This document shows positions 17,417-26,123 of a DNA stretch of 47,587 nucleotides, piece after piece. A program made the translations under genes and the position numbers. The stretch is from Stutzerimonas nitrititolerans (GTDB lineage Bacteria; Pseudomonadota; Gammaproteobacteria; Pseudomonadales; Pseudomonadaceae). Location: NCBI RefSeq assembly GCF_003696285.1, contig NZ_RFFL01000007.1, forward strand, positions 190,019 to 237,605, read 5' to 3'. Under the pieces are notes generated by a model. The model did not search any database and was not told the DNA's origin. It saw nothing but the letters and a program-made list of their open reading frames with translations. Numbering within the stretch: position 1 is the stretch's first letter; every line of letters begins with the position of its first letter.

Positions 17417-18769
17417 TTACAAGCGGCCAAGATCATTGACCAGCGCTAGCAGCATCACCCCAACCACCAGGCTGATACCGATCTGTACGCCCCACCCCTG
17501 CACCCTGTCCGACAAGGGACGTCCACGGACCCATTCGACGAGATAGAACAGCAGGTGCCCCCCATCAAGCACCGGGATCGGTAACAGATTGAGAACCCCC
17601 AAACTGATGCTCAGGTAGGCAAGGAAGTTGAGAAAATCCCCGAACCCCGACTGGGCAGAAGCGCCCGCCACTTTAGCAATGGTTATCGGGCCGCTCAAGT
17701 TTTTTACCGAGAGCTCCCCGAAGAGCATTTTGCGCAGCGAATCGAGGGTCAGAACACTCATCGTCCAGGTGCGCTCGAGCCCCTCGCCCACCGCCGCCAG
17801 CGGGCCGTAGCTCACTTCGCGGAGCATTTCCGCCGGCCACTCACCCGCCTCGACGCCGGCACCCAGGTAACCTCGCTGACTGTCGCCTTCGCCACGCACG
17901 GCGAGCGTCAGCGGCACCTCCAGCTGCAGACCGTCGCGCTCGACCTGCAACGACACCGATTTGCCCGGTAGCCGGCCGACCTGATCGATAACCTCCTGCC
18001 ACTCATTCAATGGCTGGCCGTCGAGGCTCAGCAGGCGATCCCCCAGGGCGATGCCAGCCTTCTGCGCCGGGCCCTCGGGATCCAGTTGAGCAATGACCGG
18101 CGGGATTTCCGGGCGCCAGGGGCGGATTCCCAGCGAACCGATGGGATCGGGCTCCTCGACTCCTTTCAACCAGTCGCTGAGCTGCAGTTGCAGATGCTGT
18201 TCGGCGGAGCCCTGCAGATCACGCACATGCAGGTCGAGCACACCGCTCTCCCCGAGACGGCGAATCAACTGCAGGTTGACGCCGGCCCAGCCCTCGGTAC
18301 GTTCGCCATTGACCGCAACGATTTCCTGCCCCGGCATCAGTCCAGCCTGCTCGGCCATGCTGCCGGGCTGGACCGCGCCGACCACCGGCCGGATCTGCTC
18401 GCTGCCGAGCATCGCCAGCACCCAGAAGAACAGCAGCGCCAGAATGAAGTTGGCCAGCGGCCCTGCCGAAACGATCGCGATACGCTGCTTGACGCTCTTT
18501 CGATTGAACGCCTGGCTCAGCAAGCTCTCGGGAACCTCGCCTTCGCGCTCGTCGAGCATCTTCACGTAGCCGCCGAGCGGAATCGCCGCCACCACGAACT
18601 CGGTGCCATGCCGGTCATGCCAGCGCAGCAGCGGGCTGCCGAAGCCCACCGAGAAGCGCAGCACCTTGACGCCACAACGCCGTGCCACCCAGAAATGACC
18701 GTACTCGTGAAAGGTAACCAGCACACCCAGTGCGACCAGGGTGCCGATGATCATGTACAGCGCGCTCAT
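17417..18769 (-). CDS. rseP: Site-2 intramembrane zinc protease RseP/MucP
   Basis: An inner-membrane metalloprotease, 450 residues, which in Pseudomonas (as MucP) cuts the anti-sigma factor MucA after AlgW, releasing AlgU in the envelope stress response. The zinc motif HEYGH is at 21-25 in the first membrane helix; two PDZ domains fill the periplasmic middle (around GLMPGQEIVAVNG and GIALGDRLLSLDG); the third ligand lies in PIPVLDGGHLLF near the end. Its place between dxr and bamA is conserved and matches its role in sensing outer-membrane protein defects. Confidence 0.97.
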   Translation of the reverse strand: MSALYMIIGTLVALGVLVTFHEYGHFWVARRCGVKVLRFSVGFGSPLLRWHDRHGTEFVVAAIPLGGYVKMLDEREGEVPESLLSQAFNRKSVKQRIAIVSAGPLANFILALLFFWVLAMLGSEQIRPVVGAVQPGSMAEQAGLMPGQEIVAVNGERTEGWAGVNLQLIRRLGESGVLDLHVRDLQGSAEQHLQLQLSDWLKGVEEPDPIGSLGIRPWRPEIPPVIAQLDPEGPAQKAGIALGDRLLSLDGQPLNEWQEVIDQVGRLPGKSVSLQVERDGLQLEVPLTLAVRGEGDSQRGYLGAGVEAGEWPAEMLREVSYGPLAAVGEGLERTWTMSVLTLDSLRKMLFGELSVKNLSGPITIAKVAGASAQSGFGDFLNFLAYLSISLGVLNLLPIPVLDGGHLLFYLVEWVRGRPLSDRVQGWGVQIGISLVVGVMLLALVNDLGRL

Positions 18770-18878
18770 AAAAACCTCTGCCTCGAAAGGCCTTCAGGCA
18801 TCGAATCCTCGCGGGATCGGGTTCGAGCCGGTAACACGAACGACAGTCGCTGCAGCACCTGCCTGACTGAGCGATCGA

Positions 18879-20069
18879 TCAGCAACCGCGGCCATCCAGC
18901 CAGCCCATGGCCAGGCGGCGAGCCTGCTCGTCGGCGGCGAGCACGTCTTCCAGGCAGCGCACCGCGACCGACGCCTGCCGCTCCAGAACGCTCTCGATGA
19001 TACTCGCGATCTCGGTGAAGCGTATGCGCCCCTGCAGAAAGGCTTCGACGGCGATCTCGTTGGCGGCGTTGAGCATTGCCGGAGCCGTCCCGCATTGCTC
19101 TGCGGCCTGCCGCGCCAGCCGCAGACAGGGGAAGCGCTGCTCGTCGGGCGCGCGGAATTCGAGCTGTCCGATCTGCAGCAGATCCAGCGGCGACACACCG
19201 GAGTCGATCCGCTCGGGCCATGCCAGCGCATGGGCGATCGGCGTGCGCATGTCCGGATTGCCCAGCTGCGCCAGCACCGAGCCGTCGATGTAGTCGACCA
19301 TCGAATGGATCACGCTCTGTGGATGAACGACGACCTCCACCTGATCGGGCCGCGCATCGAACAGCCAGCAGGCCTCGATCAGCTCGAGCCCCTTGTTCAT
19401 CATGCTGGCCGAGTCCACCGAAATCTTGCGCCCCATCGACCAGTTCGGATGCGCACAGGCCTGTTCGGGCGTCACGGCAGCCAATCGCTCGACGGGCAGT
19501 TCACGGAACGGACCACCGGATGCGGTCAGCAGAATGCGGCGCACGCCGACCTTGGTCAGCCCGTTGGAATAGTTGCCGGGCAGGCACTGGAAGATCGCGT
19601 TGTGCTCACTGTCGATCGGCAGCAATACCGCGGCGCTGTCACGCAGCGCCTGCATGAACAGCGCGCCGGACATCACCAGCGCTTCCTTGTTGGCCAGCAG
19701 CACGCGCTTGTCGGCCTGCACCGCCGACAGCGTCGGGCGCAACCCGGCAGCACCGACGATGGCCGCCATCACCACATCCACTTCAGGATGCACGGCGACT
19801 TCGCTCAACCCACCCTCGCCGACCAGCACTCGCGTCTGCAGGCCATCAGCGAGCAGTTGCGCCTGCAACGCGCGCGCCTGCTCGGCGTCGGCAACCACGG
19901 CATAGCGCGGCGCATGCCGCTGGCAGAGTGCTCGCAGTTCGGCGATACGGCTGAAGGCGGTCAACGCGAAAGCCTGGTAATGCTGCGGATGGCGAGCGAC
20001 GACATCCAGCGTGCTCAAGCCGATGGAGCCTGTCGCCCCGAGTACCGTTACCTGTAAGGGTCTGTTCAC
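18879..20069 (-). CDS. dxr: 1-deoxy-D-xylulose 5-phosphate reductoisomerase
   Basis: DXR/IspC makes methylerythritol 4-phosphate, the committed step of non-mevalonate isoprenoid synthesis, which feeds UppS upstream. The product is 396 residues. The NADPH-binding loop [10 protein letters not shown] is at 11-20; [22 protein letters not shown] and TASGGPFR are the metal and substrate motifs. The start is GTG, overlapping the cdsA stop by four bases (GTGA); no ATG fits. The frame stays open upstream inside cdsA but that part is antifamily. A 109-base gap without a gene separates it from rseP. Confidence 0.97.
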   Translation of the reverse strand: MNRPLQVTVLGATGSIGLSTLDVVARHPQHYQAFALTAFSRIAELRALCQRHAPRYAVVADAEQARALQAQLLADGLQTRVLVGEGGLSEVAVHPEVDVVMAAIVGAAGLRPTLSAVQADKRVLLANKEALVMSGALFMQALRDSAAVLLPIDSEHNAIFQCLPGNYSNGLTKVGVRRILLTASGGPFRELPVERLAAVTPEQACAHPNWSMGRKISVDSASMMNKGLELIEACWLFDARPDQVEVVVHPQSVIHSMVDYIDGSVLAQLGNPDMRTPIAHALAWPERIDSGVSPLDLLQIGQLEFRAPDEQRFPCLRLARQAAEQCGTAPAMLNAANEIAVEAFLQGRIRFTEIASIIESVLERQASVAVRCLEDVLAADEQARRLAMGWLDGRGC

Positions 20070-20881
20070 CAGGCACCCCAGCCAGCCATCCACAACAACA
20101 AGGCGAACACCGGAACCGCGGCGGTGAGACTGTCGATACGATCCATCACGCCCCCATGCCCTGGCAGCAGCTGGCTGCTGTCCTTGATGCCAGAGCTGCG
20201 CTTGAACATGCTTTCGGTCAGGTCGCCTACCACGGAGATCAGCACCACCAGCGCGGCACCCAGCAGCGCCAGGACCAGTTCGCCCATGGACCAGCCGCGA
20301 TAAAGCCCGACGCAGAAAGTGATCAGCAGGCTGGTCAGCAGACCACCGAGAAGCCCTTCCCAGCTCTTGCCCGGACTGACCTGCGGCGCGAGCTTGCGGC
20401 GCCCGAAGCGCTTGCCGGAGAAATAGGCACCGATATCGGCCGCCCACACCAGCACCATCACCGCCAGGATCAGCCAGTTGCCCAGCTGCCATTGCTTGAG
20501 CACGACCAGCGCCTGCCAGGCAGGCAGCAGCACCAACAGCCCGATGATCAGGCTACCAGGCGCGCCGCCCCAGTATCTGCGGCTGTCCGGATAGCTCAGC
20601 ACCAGTGCCGTGGCGGCCAGCCACCAGATACCGCCGGCGACCAGCAACCAGGGCGCCAGGGCCGGTGCCTGGTGGAGCAGAGCCAGGAGCAGCACCACCA
20701 CCAGCGCATAGCCGACTCGCACCGGCTGCCCGGCGAACCCGGCCAGGCGCGCCCACTCCCAGGCTCCGAGCGACACGACCAGACCAATGAACAGGGCGAA
20801 GGCCAGGCCTTCGAGAAGAAAAAAGCCGATCAGCGCGATCGGCAGGAGAATGGCAGCCGTGATGATGCGTTGCTTCAACAT
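20066..20881 (-). CDS. cdsA: Phosphatidate cytidylyltransferase
   Basis: CdsA makes CDP-diacylglycerol from phosphatidic acid and CTP, the branch point for phosphatidylethanolamine and phosphatidylglycerol. The 271 residues form a polytopic membrane protein with about eight helices. The family signature near the C-terminus is present as [18 protein letters not shown] followed by DRIDS. It overlaps uppS by seven bases upstream and dxr by four bases downstream, so the three are probably cotranslated. Confidence 0.96.
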   Translation of the reverse strand: MLKQRIITAAILLPIALIGFFLLEGLAFALFIGLVVSLGAWEWARLAGFAGQPVRVGYALVVVLLLALLHQAPALAPWLLVAGGIWWLAATALVLSYPDSRRYWGGAPGSLIIGLLVLLPAWQALVVLKQWQLGNWLILAVMVLVWAADIGAYFSGKRFGRRKLAPQVSPGKSWEGLLGGLLTSLLITFCVGLYRGWSMGELVLALLGAALVVLISVVGDLTESMFKRSSGIKDSSQLLPGHGGVMDRIDSLTAAVPVFALLLWMAGWGAW

Positions 20882-21636
20882 TCCGCACGGACCTCGGTTT
20901 CGATCTGGTCGCTGGTTTTACCGAAACGCCGCTGACGCTTGGCGAAATCGGCCAATGCCTCACGCATGGCGCGCTGCTTGAAATCCGGCCAGAACAGGTC
21001 GGAGAAGTACAGCTCGGCATAGGCGAGCTGCCATAACAGGAAATTGCTGATGCGCCGCTCGCCGCCCGTACGGATACACAGATCCGGCAGCGGCATGTTT
21101 CCGGTGGCGAGAAAGCTCTGGAAGAGCTCGGGAGTCACGGCATTCGGGTCGAGCCGGCCTGCCTGCGCCTCTCGGGCCACATGCTGTGCGGCCTGCATGA
21201 TGTCCCACTGGCCACCGTAATTGGCGGCCACCTGCAGAACGAAACGGTCGTTCCCGGCGGTCATGGCCTCCGCTTCGAGCATGGCGGCCTGCAGATCGGC
21301 ATGGAAGCGGCTGCGATCGCCGATGATGCGCAGACGGATGCCGTTCTCGTTGAGTTTGCGGGCTTCCCGACGCAGGGCCGTCAGGAACAGCTCCATCAAC
21401 GCGCCCACCTCGTCGGCGGGCCTTTGCCAGTTCTCGCTGGAGAAGGCGAACAGTGTAAGGACTTCGACACCGGACTCGGCACACACCTCGATCACGGCCC
21501 GAACCGCATCGACACCGGCCTTGTGTCCAGCCACGCCCGGCAGGAGACGCCTCTTTGCCCAGCGGTTGTTGCCATCCATGATGATTGCCACATGGCGGGG
21601 TACGTTCCACCGGGCAATCTGCCTGACCTTTTCCAT
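20875..21636 (-). CDS. uppS: Undecaprenyl diphosphate synthase (cis-prenyltransferase)
   Basis: UppS extends farnesyl diphosphate to the C55 lipid carrier of peptidoglycan and O-antigen. The product is 253 residues. Catalytic D21 lies in IIMDGNNRWAK, FSSENW is the substrate loop, and RTGGERRISNFLLWQLAYAE is the C-terminal signature. A TTG directly before the ATG is an alternative start but the ATG is preferred. The 155-base gap to frr holds an imperfect hairpin (21723-21749). Confidence 0.97.
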   Translation of the reverse strand: MEKVRQIARWNVPRHVAIIMDGNNRWAKRRLLPGVAGHKAGVDAVRAVIEVCAESGVEVLTLFAFSSENWQRPADEVGALMELFLTALRREARKLNENGIRLRIIGDRSRFHADLQAAMLEAEAMTAGNDRFVLQVAANYGGQWDIMQAAQHVAREAQAGRLDPNAVTPELFQSFLATGNMPLPDLCIRTGGERRISNFLLWQLAYAELYFSDLFWPDFKQRAMREALADFAKRQRRFGKTSDQIETEVRAEC

Positions 21637-21722
21637 CAAACGACTCTACCTGCGCTCATTCACGCTGCAAACAATTGGAGGAGTCGCCGAACGACCCCCT
21701 GGGGTATAACGAAATCCCCTAG

Positions 21723-21749
21723 CCTGCCGACCCGTTTCAGGCCGACAGG
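21723..21749 (-). other. Imperfect hairpin between frr and uppS
   Basis: Arms CCTGTCGGCC and GGGTCGGCAGG (minus strand) pair imperfectly around a 6-base loop. No T-run follows, so this is not a standard terminator. It is the main structure in the 155-base frr-uppS gap, which also has a small ACCCC-AG-GGGGT palindrome. Function unknown. Confidence 0.3.
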
Positions 21750-21791
21750 TTCCGACACGAGCGGTCCGGATGGACGAGATCGAAAACGGCA

Positions 21792-22349
21792 TCACACCGC
21801 CATCAGATCCTGTTCCTTGCTTTCCAGCGCCTTGTCGATCTCCGCAACGTACTTGTCGGTCAGCTTCTGCACGTCGTCCTGGCCGCGACGCTCTTCGTCT
21901 TCGCTGATCTCCTTCTCCTTGACCAACTCCTTGAGCTGGGCAAGCGCATCACGGCGGATGTTGCGCACTGCAACCCGGGAGTTCTCGGCCTCGGCACGCG
22001 CCTGCTTGGTGAAGCCCTTGCGGGTTTCCTCGGTCAGCGCCGGCATCGGCACGCGAATGGTGGTACCGGCAGTGGCCGGATTCAGGCCCAGGTCGGAGGT
22101 CATGATGGCTTTTTCGACAGCCTGGATCATGCTCTTGTCGAACACGGTCAGCGCCAGCGTGCGGGAATCCTCGACGGTGACGTTGGCGACCTGGCGCAGG
22201 GGCGTATCACTGCCGTAGTAGGAAACCATCACGCCGTCGAGGATGCTCGGATGCGCGCGCCCGGTGCGGATCTTGGCGAATGCGTGCCCCAGGGACTCCA
22301 GGCTCTTCTTCATGCGCTCCTGCGCGTCTTGCTTGATCTCGTTGATCAT
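21792..22349 (-). CDS. frr: Ribosome recycling factor
   Basis: RRF, 185 residues, splits the post-termination ribosome together with EF-G. The typical N-terminus [18 protein letters not shown] and the [10 protein letters not shown] motif are present, as are the helical hairpin domains and [11 protein letters not shown]. The start codon overlaps the pyrH stop by four bases (ATGA), so expression is probably coupled to pyrH. Confidence 0.98.
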   Translation of the reverse strand: MINEIKQDAQERMKKSLESLGHAFAKIRTGRAHPSILDGVMVSYYGSDTPLRQVANVTVEDSRTLALTVFDKSMIQAVEKAIMTSDLGLNPATAGTTIRVPMPALTEETRKGFTKQARAEAENSRVAVRNIRRDALAQLKELVKEKEISEDEERRGQDDVQKLTDKYVAEIDKALESKEQDLMAV

Positions 22350-23089
22350 TGATTCGGTTCCTCGATCAGGGTTCCTTCAGCGCCGCCAAGTACGATATTG
22401 AGCAGGGCGCCGGGCTTGTTCATGTTGAATACCCGCAGCGGCATGTCGTGGTCACGACACAGGCAGATGGCCGTCAGGTCCATCACACCCAGCTTGCGGT
22501 CGAGCACGTCATCATAGGTCAACTGCTCGAATTTCTCGGCATTCGGATCCTTGAACGGATCGGCCGTGTAGACGCCATCGACCTTGGTGGCCTTGAGCAC
22601 GACGTCCGCATGAATCTCGATGGCGCGCAGGCAGGCGGCCGAATCGGTGGTGAAGAACGGATTGCCGGTACCAGCCGAGAAGATCACCACTTCACCGCTC
22701 TTGAGATGGCGCATGGCCTTGCGGCGGTCGTAATGATCGGTGACGCCGACCATGGAGATGGCAGACATCACCAGCGCGGGAATATTCGAGCGCTCCAGCG
22801 CATCGCGCATGGCCAGGGCGTTCATGACGGTCGCCAGCATGCCCATGTGGTCGCCAGTGACGCGATCCATCCCGGCCGCCGACAACGCCGCGCCGCGAAA
22901 CAGGTTGCCGCCGCCGATGACCAGACCGACCTCGACGCCGATTCCGACCAGCTGGCCGACTTCCAGCGCCATACGATCGAGCACCTTGGGATCGATGCCG
23001 AAATCTTCCGAGCCCATCAGGGCTTCGCCGCTTAATTTGAGCAGAATGCGTTTATAGCGAGGATTGCGTGCACTCATCTGCTGAGCCAT
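22346..23089 (-). CDS. pyrH: UMP kinase
   Basis: A 247-residue amino-acid-kinase-fold enzyme that phosphorylates UMP to UDP, feeding PyrG downstream in the cluster. Motifs: [14 protein letters not shown] at the N-terminus, [10 protein letters not shown] for phosphate binding, [13 protein letters not shown] for the nucleotide, and [10 protein letters not shown] at the C-terminus. The start [14 protein letters not shown] matches Pseudomonas relatives; the frame extends 19 codons upstream without similarity. A GCAGGAG sequence lies about 14 bases ahead, a little far for a ribosome-binding site; the ATG at 23077 is the alternative. Confidence 0.97.
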   Translation of the reverse strand: MAQQMSARNPRYKRILLKLSGEALMGSEDFGIDPKVLDRMALEVGQLVGIGVEVGLVIGGGNLFRGAALSAAGMDRVTGDHMGMLATVMNALAMRDALERSNIPALVMSAISMVGVTDHYDRRKAMRHLKSGEVVIFSAGTGNPFFTTDSAACLRAIEIHADVVLKATKVDGVYTADPFKDPNAEKFEQLTYDDVLDRKLGVMDLTAICLCRDHDMPLRVFNMNKPGALLNIVLGGAEGTLIEEPNQ

Positions 23090-23231
23090 TGGCGTTGTCT
23101 CTCCTGCGGCGTACATGACTGAACTGGCGTTCCAACCAGCGAACAACGGCGCTATGACAGCGCAGCCGTGGATTGGTGCCAGGCGGTGACTATAACGTGA
23201 CGAAAAAAACTATTCCGCCGCCCAATTCGAC

Positions 23232-23264
23232 AAAGAGGCCGCGCGCGTGAGCGGGCAGCCTCTT
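23232..23264 (-). terminator. Probable terminator after tsf
   Basis: AAGAGGC (23258-23264) pairs with GCCTCTT (23233-23239) on the minus strand, with extra G/C pairing inside the loop and a short TTT tail. It lies 20 bases after the tsf stop. The T-run is weak, so termination may be partial. A TATAGT about 40 bases further on (minus strand) may belong to a pyrH promoter. Confidence 0.45.
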
Positions 23265-23283
23265 CGAGGACAGCAGGGAGACC

Positions 23284-24153
23284 TTACTGCTTGGTAGCGG
23301 CGACCTGGGCAGCGACTTCAGCGGCGAAGTCGACCTCGGCGCGCTCGATGCCTTCGCCCACTTCGTAACGCACGAAGGAAACGATTTCGGCACCGGCTTT
23401 CTTCACCAGGTCACCGACCTTGACTTCCGGATCCATGATGAAGGCTTGCTCGACCAGGCTGGCTTCGGCCAGGAACTTGTTGATACGGCCCTTGACCATG
23501 TTTTCGACGATGTTTTCCGGCTTGCCGGCAATCTTCTCGGCGTTCAGCTGCAGGAAGATTTCCTTCTCCTTGGCGACCAGCTCTTCCGAGACCTGATCCG
23601 GAGAGACGACCGCCGGGTTGGAAGCAGCGACGTGCATGGCGACATGCTTGGCCAGCTCCTCGTTGCCGCCTTTCAGAACGACCAGAACACCGATGCGGTG
23701 GCCGTGCAGATAGGCACCCACGGTTTCGCCGGAAACGGCAGTCAGGCGACGGATGTTGACGTTTTCGCCGCACTTGGCGACCAGCGCTTCGCGATTGCTC
23801 TCCTGAGCGGCGATCAGCGGAGCGGCATCGGTCATGTTCTCGGCGAAGGCCTGCTCGACGCTGTTGGCGACGAAGTTCTTGAAGTCTTCCTGCAGAGCCA
23901 GGAAGTCGGTCTGGGAGTTGACTTCGATGATCACGGCACGCTTGTTGTCATCGGCGACCTTGACGGCGATCGAGCCTTCGGCAGCGATGTTGCCGGCTTT
24001 CTTGGCGGCCTTGATGGCGCCAGCGGCACGCATGTCGTCAATGGCTTTCTCGATGTCGCCGCCAGCGGCGGTGAGTGCCTTTTTGCAATCCATCATGCCT
24101 TGGCCGGTGCGCTCGCGCAGTTCTTTAACCAGGGCTGCAGTAATCTCTGCCAT
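23284..24153 (-). CDS. tsf: Elongation factor Ts
   Basis: EF-Ts, 289 residues, the nucleotide-exchange factor of EF-Tu. The N-terminal UBA-like domain reads MAEITAALVKELRERTGQGM, followed by MDCKKAL; the EF-Tu contact region is in VNSQTDFLA, and the dimerization and C-terminal modules follow. The ATG at 24153 fits the family; 18 further open codons upstream are spurious. It is paired with rpsB as in nearly all bacteria, with a terminator-like hairpin in the 124-base gap that may set the S2/EF-Ts ratio. Confidence 0.98.
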   Translation of the reverse strand: MAEITAALVKELRERTGQGMMDCKKALTAAGGDIEKAIDDMRAAGAIKAAKKAGNIAAEGSIAVKVADDNKRAVIIEVNSQTDFLALQEDFKNFVANSVEQAFAENMTDAAPLIAAQESNREALVAKCGENVNIRRLTAVSGETVGAYLHGHRIGVLVVLKGGNEELAKHVAMHVAASNPAVVSPDQVSEELVAKEKEIFLQLNAEKIAGKPENIVENMVKGRINKFLAEASLVEQAFIMDPEVKVGDLVKKAGAEIVSFVRYEVGEGIERAEVDFAAEVAAQVAATKQ

Positions 24154-24219
24154 GTTCGCAAATCCTCTCGATTCGTTATCGACATCGCCCTTCGCTCGGG
24201 CGATCAATTCGGAAGTGGC

Positions 24220-24241
24220 AAAAAGGGGGCATAGCCCCCTT
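24220..24241 (-). terminator. Terminator-like hairpin between rpsB and tsf
   Basis: On the minus strand AAGGGGGC-TAT-GCCCCCTT forms a perfect 8-bp stem with a 3-base loop, followed by TTT. It lies 36 bases after the rpsB stop. A terminator in the same place is known for the E. coli rpsB-tsf operon, where read-through reaches tsf; partial termination here is an inference. Confidence 0.65.
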
Positions 24242-24277
24242 CTTGTTCACCGGGTATCAACTAGGCGTACTACTCGC

Positions 24278-25018
24278 TCAGCCTTGAGCAGCCTCAGGGG
24301 CGGCTTCTTCGACGAACTGCTCGGCACCGCCGGTGCCGTTCTGGCGGCCACGCAGCACGGCGTCGGCCATGGAGCCCAGATAGAGTTGCACGGCACGGAT
24401 TGCATCATCGTTACCGGGGATGATGTAGTCGACGCCTTCCGGGCTGCTGTTGGTATCGACGATGCCGATGACCGGGATGCCCAGCTTGTTGGCTTCGCTG
24501 ATGGCGATGCGCTCGTGGTCGACGTCGACGACGAACATGGCGTCCGGCAGACCGCCCATATCCTTGATACCACCCAGGCTGCGCTCGAGCTTCTCGAGGT
24601 CACGGGTGCGCATCAGCGCTTCTTTCTTGGTCAGCTTGTCGAAAGTACCGTCCTGGGACTGGGTTTCCAGCTCGCGCAGGCGCTTGATCGACGCACGGAT
24701 GGTCTTGTAGTTGGTCAGCATGCCGCCCAACCAGCGATGATCGACGTACGGCGAGCCGCAACGTGCAGCTTCTTCGCGAACGATCTTGCCAGCGGAGCGC
24801 TTGGTGCCGACGAACAGGATCTTGTTCTTGCCCGCAGCCAGCTTTTCAACGAACTGCAGCGCGTCGTTGAACATCGGCAGGGTTTTTTCGAGGTTGATGA
24901 TATGGATCTTGTTGCGCGCGCCGAAAATGTACTTGTTCATTTTCGGGTTCCAGTAACGGGTCTGGTGGCCGAAGTGCACACCGGCCTTCAGCATGTCGCG
25001 CATGGTGACTTGAGTCAT
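24278..25018 (-). CDS. rpsB: 30S ribosomal protein S2
   Basis: S2, 246 residues, binds late to the 30S subunit and recruits S1. Conserved segments: [47 protein letters not shown] and the Asp-rich [12 protein letters not shown]. The start at 25018 has a GAGGAAG ribosome-binding site; the frame is open 50 codons upstream but that is leader. In E. coli S2 represses its own operon through the 5' leader, and the leader here (25019-25145) has a candidate conserved stem. Transcription diverges from map. Confidence 0.98.
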   Translation of the reverse strand: MTQVTMRDMLKAGVHFGHQTRYWNPKMNKYIFGARNKIHIINLEKTLPMFNDALQFVEKLAAGKNKILFVGTKRSAGKIVREEAARCGSPYVDHRWLGGMLTNYKTIRASIKRLRELETQSQDGTFDKLTKKEALMRTRDLEKLERSLGGIKDMGGLPDAMFVVDVDHERIAISEANKLGIPVIGIVDTNSSPEGVDYIIPGNDDAIRAVQLYLGSMADAVLRGRQNGTGGAEQFVEEAAPEAAQG

Positions 25019-25145
25019 TTGGTACTTCCTCAGATAAGTCGGGTTAGGCCTCCACGCGCCCCGATATCCAACTCTTTCGAGCACCCAGGATACCGTGTCG
25101 ACACGTGTGTGGAATTCAAGCAAAACGGTGGTCCCCGTTGAGCGG
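25019..25145 (-). promoter_or_regulatory. Candidate S2 autoregulatory leader of rpsB
   Basis: If transcription starts just after the TATAAA at 25151-25156, the rpsB leader is about 125 bases. Near the ribosome-binding site TCGGG (25060-25064, minus) pairs with CCCGA (25039-25043) around a 16-base loop containing GGAGGCCTAA. S2-mediated autocontrol through such a leader is established for E. coli and related gammaproteobacteria; that this one works likewise is inferred. Confidence 0.35.
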
Positions 25146-25150
25146 CGCGT

Positions 25151-25160
25151 TTTATAGCAC
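25151..25160 (-). promoter_or_regulatory. Extended -10 element of rpsB promoter
   Basis: The minus strand reads TGCTATAAA, an extended -10 element (TG-N-TATAAA). No good -35 is seen 16-18 bases upstream; TGGCGT at 25175-25180 is the nearest candidate. It lies in the 282-base gap between the divergent rpsB and map genes, which holds no other gene that I can support. Confidence 0.4.
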
Positions 25161-25300
25161 AAACGCAAAGCTGGACGCCATAGGCGGCAAGCGCGGAACC
25201 GATATCCGGCGCGCGATGCCGCTCCTTCGCCCCACCCGCACCGCCCTGTTTCAAGCTGCTAACATAGCGCCTTTCCCTTTCCGCACCCCGAGAGTTCCCA

Positions 25301-26083
25301 ATGACTGTCACCATCAAGACGCCTGAAGATATCGAGAAGATGCGTATCGCCGGCCGCCTGGCCGCCGAGGTGCTGGAAATGCTCGAAGAACACATTCGCC
25401 CCGGCGTCACCACCGACGAACTGGACCGCCTCTGCCACGATCACATCGTCAACGTGCAGCAGGCAATTCCGGCACCGCTCAACTACAAGGGCTTTCCCAA
25501 GTCCATCTGCACTTCGATCAACCACGTGGTCTGCCATGGCATCCCCAATGACAAGCCACTGAAGGATGGCGACATCCTCAATGTCGACATCACCGTGATC
25601 AAGGACGGCTACCACGGCGACACCAGCCGGATGTTCATGGTCGGCAAGGTTCCCGAATGGGCCGAACGACTGTGCCGCGTCACCCAGGAATGCCTCTACA
25701 AGGGTATCGAGATCGTCCGCCCCGGCACCCGTCTCGGCGATATCGGCGAGGTGATCCAGAAGCATGCGGAGAAGAACGGTTTTTCCGTGGTTCGCGAATA
25801 CTGCGGCCACGGCATCGGCAAGGTCTTCCACGAAGAGCCGCAGGTGCTGCATTACGGCCGCGCCGGCACCGGCCTGGAACTGAAGGAAGGCATGACCTTC
25901 ACCATCGAGCCGATGATCAATCAGGGACGCGCCGAGACCCGCCTGCTGGGCGATGGCTGGACCGCCATCACCAAGGATCGGAAACTGTCGGCGCAGTGGG
26001 AGCACACCATCGTGGTCACCGCCGATGGCTACGAGATATTCACGCTGCGCAAGGACGACACCATCGCGCGCACATCGGCCTGA
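25301..26083 (+). CDS. map: Methionine aminopeptidase type I
   Basis: MetAP removes the initiator Met from nascent proteins. The product is 260 residues with the five metal ligands in their usual contexts: D96 (NVDIT), D107 (HGDTSR), the His of [13 protein letters not shown], the Glu of FTIEPM and the Glu of QWEHTIVV. The start [15 protein letters not shown] is typical, with GAGAG eight bases upstream. It is divergent from rpsB and 40 bases ahead of glnD, the usual Pseudomonas arrangement. Confidence 0.98.
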   Translation: MTVTIKTPEDIEKMRIAGRLAAEVLEMLEEHIRPGVTTDELDRLCHDHIVNVQQAIPAPLNYKGFPKSICTSINHVVCHGIPNDKPLKDGDILNVDITVIKDGYHGDTSRMFMVGKVPEWAERLCRVTQECLYKGIEIVRPGTRLGDIGEVIQKHAEKNGFSVVREYCGHGIGKVFHEEPQVLHYGRAGTGLELKEGMTFTIEPMINQGRAETRLLGDGWTAITKDRKLSAQWEHTIVVTADGYEIFTLRKDDTIARTSA

Positions 26084-26123
26084 CCCATTTCCCCAGCCAG
26101 CTTCCTCGAAGGAGGGCCAGCGC

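Noticed and set aside
23100..23170. Sigma-54 promoter upstream of pyrH (TGGCAC)
   Set aside because: The -12 GC element is missing at the required spacing.
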